Part shown: piece by piece, positions 61,999 to 64,000 of the stretch
Position numbering within the stretch: the first letter of the stretch is position 1
How the letters are laid out: every line of letters begins with the position of its first letter
Source of the DNA: Thermomonas sp. S9
GTDB taxonomy: Bacteria; Pseudomonadota; Gammaproteobacteria; Xanthomonadales; Xanthomonadaceae
NCBI RefSeq assembly: GCF_024704365.1
Contig: NZ_JAJDFY010000001.1
Coordinates: forward strand, 496,001-560,000
DNA length: 64,000 nucleotides
Direction: 5' to 3'
Translations under genes and position numbers: made by a program
Notes under the pieces: model-generated
Told to the model about the DNA's origin: nothing
Databases searched by the model: none
Seen by the model: the letters and a program-made list of their open reading frames with translations, nothing else

Positions 61999-62137
61999 GC
62001 CGGCGTTTTGCTGCGACGCAGCAGGGGGCGGGTTTGACGCCGGCGCACCGGCTCGGCCATCCTCGCCCGGTTCCGCGCCCGCCGTGGCCCGGTTCGCATC
62101 CTTTGAAACCAATAAACGACCACGAGGGGGACGCCGC

Positions 62138-63670
62138 ATGAGCGGAGCCACAGACACGCCCACCCCGGTGAATCCACCGGAATTCCCGCAGCTGATGGGG
62201 CATCCGCGCCCGCTGTGGATGCTGTTCATGTCGGAATTCTGGGAACGCTTCGCGTTCTATGGCATCCGCTGGGCGATGGTGCTGTACATCGTGGCCCAGT
62301 TCCACGGCGGCAATGCCGCCGGCGAGAAACCGGCGAGCGAGCTGTACGGCGCCTACCTGGCGCTGGTGTACGCGGGCGCGATCTTCGGCGGCTATGTCGC
62401 CGACAAACTGATTGGCTATCAGCGTTCGATCCTGCTGGGCGCGGTGGTGATGTCGGCGGGGCTGTTCCTGCTGGCGGTGCCGGACGAAAACGTGTTCAAG
62501 CTCGGCCTGGCCACGATCATCGTGGGCAACGGCCTGTTCAAGCCGATCATCTCGACCATGGTCGGCAAGCTGTACGCGCAGGGCGACGAGCGCCGCGACT
62601 CCGGCTTCACCATCTTCTACATGGGGATCAACCTCGGCGCGCTGCTGGCGCCGCTGGTGACCCAGTACCTGGCCAAGAAGATGTTCGGCATCGAGGACAT
62701 GCCGGCCTACAAGATCGTGTTCATCTCCGCTGGCATCGGCATGCTGCTGAGCCTGGTGTGGTTCTGGTTCGGCCGCCGCCAGCTCAAGGGCATCGGCCTG
62801 CCGGCCAGCCACCAGACCGGGTGGCGCAACGTCAGCCTGGTGCTGCTGTTCGGAGTGGTGATCGGTATCCCGCTGTTCTATGCGCTGCTGACCATCGACG
62901 CCAATCTGCTGCAGGCGATCCTGATGGCGCTGTTCATCATTCCCGCGGTGATGCTGGTGCGCGAGGGCGTGGTGGAAGGCAAGGTCGCGCGCGACAAGGT
63001 GATGGCGATGCTGACCATCTTCGTGTTCAACGTGCTGTTCTGGATGTTCTTCGAGCAGGCCGGCAGTTCGTTCAACTTCCTGGCCGACAAGATCGTCAAT
63101 CGCGACCTCGGCATGCCGGGCCTGTTCCAGGCGCTGGCCGGCACCGACGACTTCCCGGTGTCCTGGTTCCAGTCGGTGAACTCGGTGGCGATCATCGTGC
63201 TGGCGCCGGTCATGGCCTGGCTGTGGGTGAAGATGGGCAAGAACAATCCGATCATCCCGCGCAAGTTCGGCCTCGGCCTGATCTTCAACGGCCTGGCGTT
63301 CCTGCTGCTGATGGTGGCCTTGTCCAGCATGCTCGATGCCAACGGCAAGATTCCGTTCTGGACCCTGTTCATGGTGTACGTGATCCAGTCGGTGGGCGAG
63401 CTGTGCCTGTCGCCGATCGGGCTGTCGATGACCACCAAGCTGGCGCCGTCGCGCCTGGCGGGCCTGGCGATGGGTTGCTGGTTCCTGTCGATCGCGATCG
63501 GCAACAACCTGGCAGGCATCTTCGCCGGCCACGTCAGCGGCGAAGGCGGCATGACCGTGGCCTCGGCGCACGCCGGCTACACCTTCGGCTTCTATGCGCT
63601 GGTGGGCGCGGGCGTGCTGCTGTTCCTGATCGCGCCGCTGATCCAGCGCTGGATGCACGGCGTGAAGTAA
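62138..63670 (+). CDS. POT-family proton-dependent peptide transporter
   Basis: A 510-residue MFS protein with about fourteen helices. The ExxERF motif (MSEFWERFAFYGIRW) in helix 1 and the PTR2 motif region (GLFKPIISTMVGKLY, IFYMGINLGALLAPL) identify a di/tripeptide importer. C-terminal SVGELCLSPIGLSMTTKLAP is also conserved. A GAGGGGG ribosome site precedes ATG 62138. It stands next to a divergent-facing MarR gene read towards it. Intact. Confidence 0.93.
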   Translation: MSGATDTPTPVNPPEFPQLMGHPRPLWMLFMSEFWERFAFYGIRWAMVLYIVAQFHGGNAAGEKPASELYGAYLALVYAGAIFGGYVADKLIGYQRSILLGAVVMSAGLFLLAVPDENVFKLGLATIIVGNGLFKPIISTMVGKLYAQGDERRDSGFTIFYMGINLGALLAPLVTQYLAKKMFGIEDMPAYKIVFISAGIGMLLSLVWFWFGRRQLKGIGLPASHQTGWRNVSLVLLFGVVIGIPLFYALLTIDANLLQAILMALFIIPAVMLVREGVVEGKVARDKVMAMLTIFVFNVLFWMFFEQAGSSFNFLADKIVNRDLGMPGLFQALAGTDDFPVSWFQSVNSVAIIVLAPVMAWLWVKMGKNNPIIPRKFGLGLIFNGLAFLLLMVALSSMLDANGKIPFWTLFMVYVIQSVGELCLSPIGLSMTTKLAPSRLAGLAMGCWFLSIAIGNNLAGIFAGHVSGEGGMTVASAHAGYTFGFYALVGAGVLLFLIAPLIQRWMHGVK

Positions 63671-63716
63671 ACACGGGCTGCCGCATCTGCCAGCGGGTGC
63701 GGCCTGGTGTTCCGAC

Positions 63717-63734
63717 GGCGGCCTGCGGGCCGCC
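63717..63734. terminator. 7-bp hairpin between the peptide transporter and marR-like gene
   Basis: GGCGGCC and GGCCGCC flank TGCG, between convergent genes; possible shared terminator, no T-tract. Confidence 0.45.
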
Positions 63735-63754
63735 ATCTGCGGTTACGGCGCGCC

Positions 63755-64000
63755 TCAGCTGGCGTGGTGGGTGGATTCGGCGCGCAGTTCCAGCTCGTCC
63801 AGCCGGTCCAGCAGGCGGAACAGCAGGGCGCATTCCTCGGCAGGCAGTTCGCCCAGCACCTGCCGTTCGAACGCCAGTGCCAGCGGCACGATCTGGTCGT
63901 AGATGGCATAGCCGGCTTTCGACAGGCGCAGCACCGAGCGGCGGCGGTCGGTGGCGTCGTACTCGCGTTCGATCCGGCCGGACGCCAGCAGCCGCGCCAC
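63755..64000 (-). CDS. MarR-family transcription regulator, C-terminal part
   Basis: The start lies beyond the right edge; 81 codons are visible. The wing of the winged helix (SGRIEREYDATDRRRSVLRLS) is characteristic of MarR proteins, followed by the dimerising C-terminal helices (AFERQVLGELPAEECALLFRL). The ligand and targets are unknown. Confidence 0.85.
   Translation of the reverse strand: MARLLASGRIEREYDATDRRRSVLRLSKAGYAIYDQIVPLALAFERQVLGELPAEECALLFRLLDRLDELELRAESTHHAS

Overview
The window is very GC-rich and gene-dense, and reads as core chromosome of a gammaproteobacterium of the Lysobacteraceae (Xanthomonadaceae; Lysobacter/Luteimonas-like). The evidence is an XanB2-type chorismatase next to hemB, a tryptophanyl-tRNA synthetase with an added C-terminal domain, a PepSY-type gene ahead of phoPQ, a DAK2-DegV fusion, and many genes whose start codon sits 6-7 nt after a TANNNT hexamer. 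I see no phage, IS element or CRISPR array.

Layout: 1-1.7 kb, partial trimeric autotransporter adhesin. 1.9-3.2 kb, ECF-sigma-like/DUF3106 membrane protein. 3.2-3.66 kb, gene-free stretch with an inverted pair of perfect DnaA boxes. 3.66-10.2 kb, priA, tal, rpoH, ung, ubiE, rpmG, rpmB. 10.3-12.1 kb, DUF885 protein. 12.2-20.4 kb, heavy-metal RND efflux operon (czcB-czcA-DUF3240-czcC order) preceded by a sensor kinase/regulator pair. 20.4-24 kb, LpxB-N-like protein, glycosyltransferase, parB, parA, rsmG. 24-30.4 kb, small membrane protein, exonuclease III, aldehyde dehydrogenase, gamma-carbonic anhydrase-like protein, aroE, hemB, xanB2. 30.5-38.2 kb, S9 peptidase, GST, sugar MFS transporter, UPF0114 protein, uvrD. 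38.2-44.4 kb, zinc-ribbon protein, cardiolipin synthase-like protein, lipoprotein, acnD, dusA. 44.6-48.3 kb, PepSY protein, phoP, phoQ, mtfA, small exported protein. 48.4-53.4 kb, DAK2-DegV, plsY, birA, coaX, SPOR protein, tRNA-Thr. 53.4-57.5 kb, arginase, two entericidins, trpS, CZB protein, VOC protein. 57.6-61 kb, 2-oxo acid dehydrogenase E1alpha/E1beta/E2. 61.1-64 kb, tryptophan 2,3-dioxygenase, POT peptide transporter, MarR regulator (partial).

The genes are mostly housekeeping: replication restart and partition (priA, parAB, uvrD), heat shock (rpoH), translation, haem and aromatic biosynthesis, lipid synthesis, envelope sensing (phoPQ) and metal export. Close functional coupling is visible in parA-parB, the efflux operon with its two-component pair, phoPQ with the PepSY protein, plsY-birA-coaX-SPOR and E1alpha-E1beta-E2, where stop and start codons often overlap as ATGA.

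A dominant technical feature is that 22 genes, plus the partial adhesin, are interrupted by single-base frame breaks (34 in total) or an in-frame TGA (2). Protein similarity resumes immediately after each break and gene lengths become exact codon multiples once corrected. I treat these as probable sequence errors and annotate whole genes across them. Positions of breaks are accurate to a few bases only.
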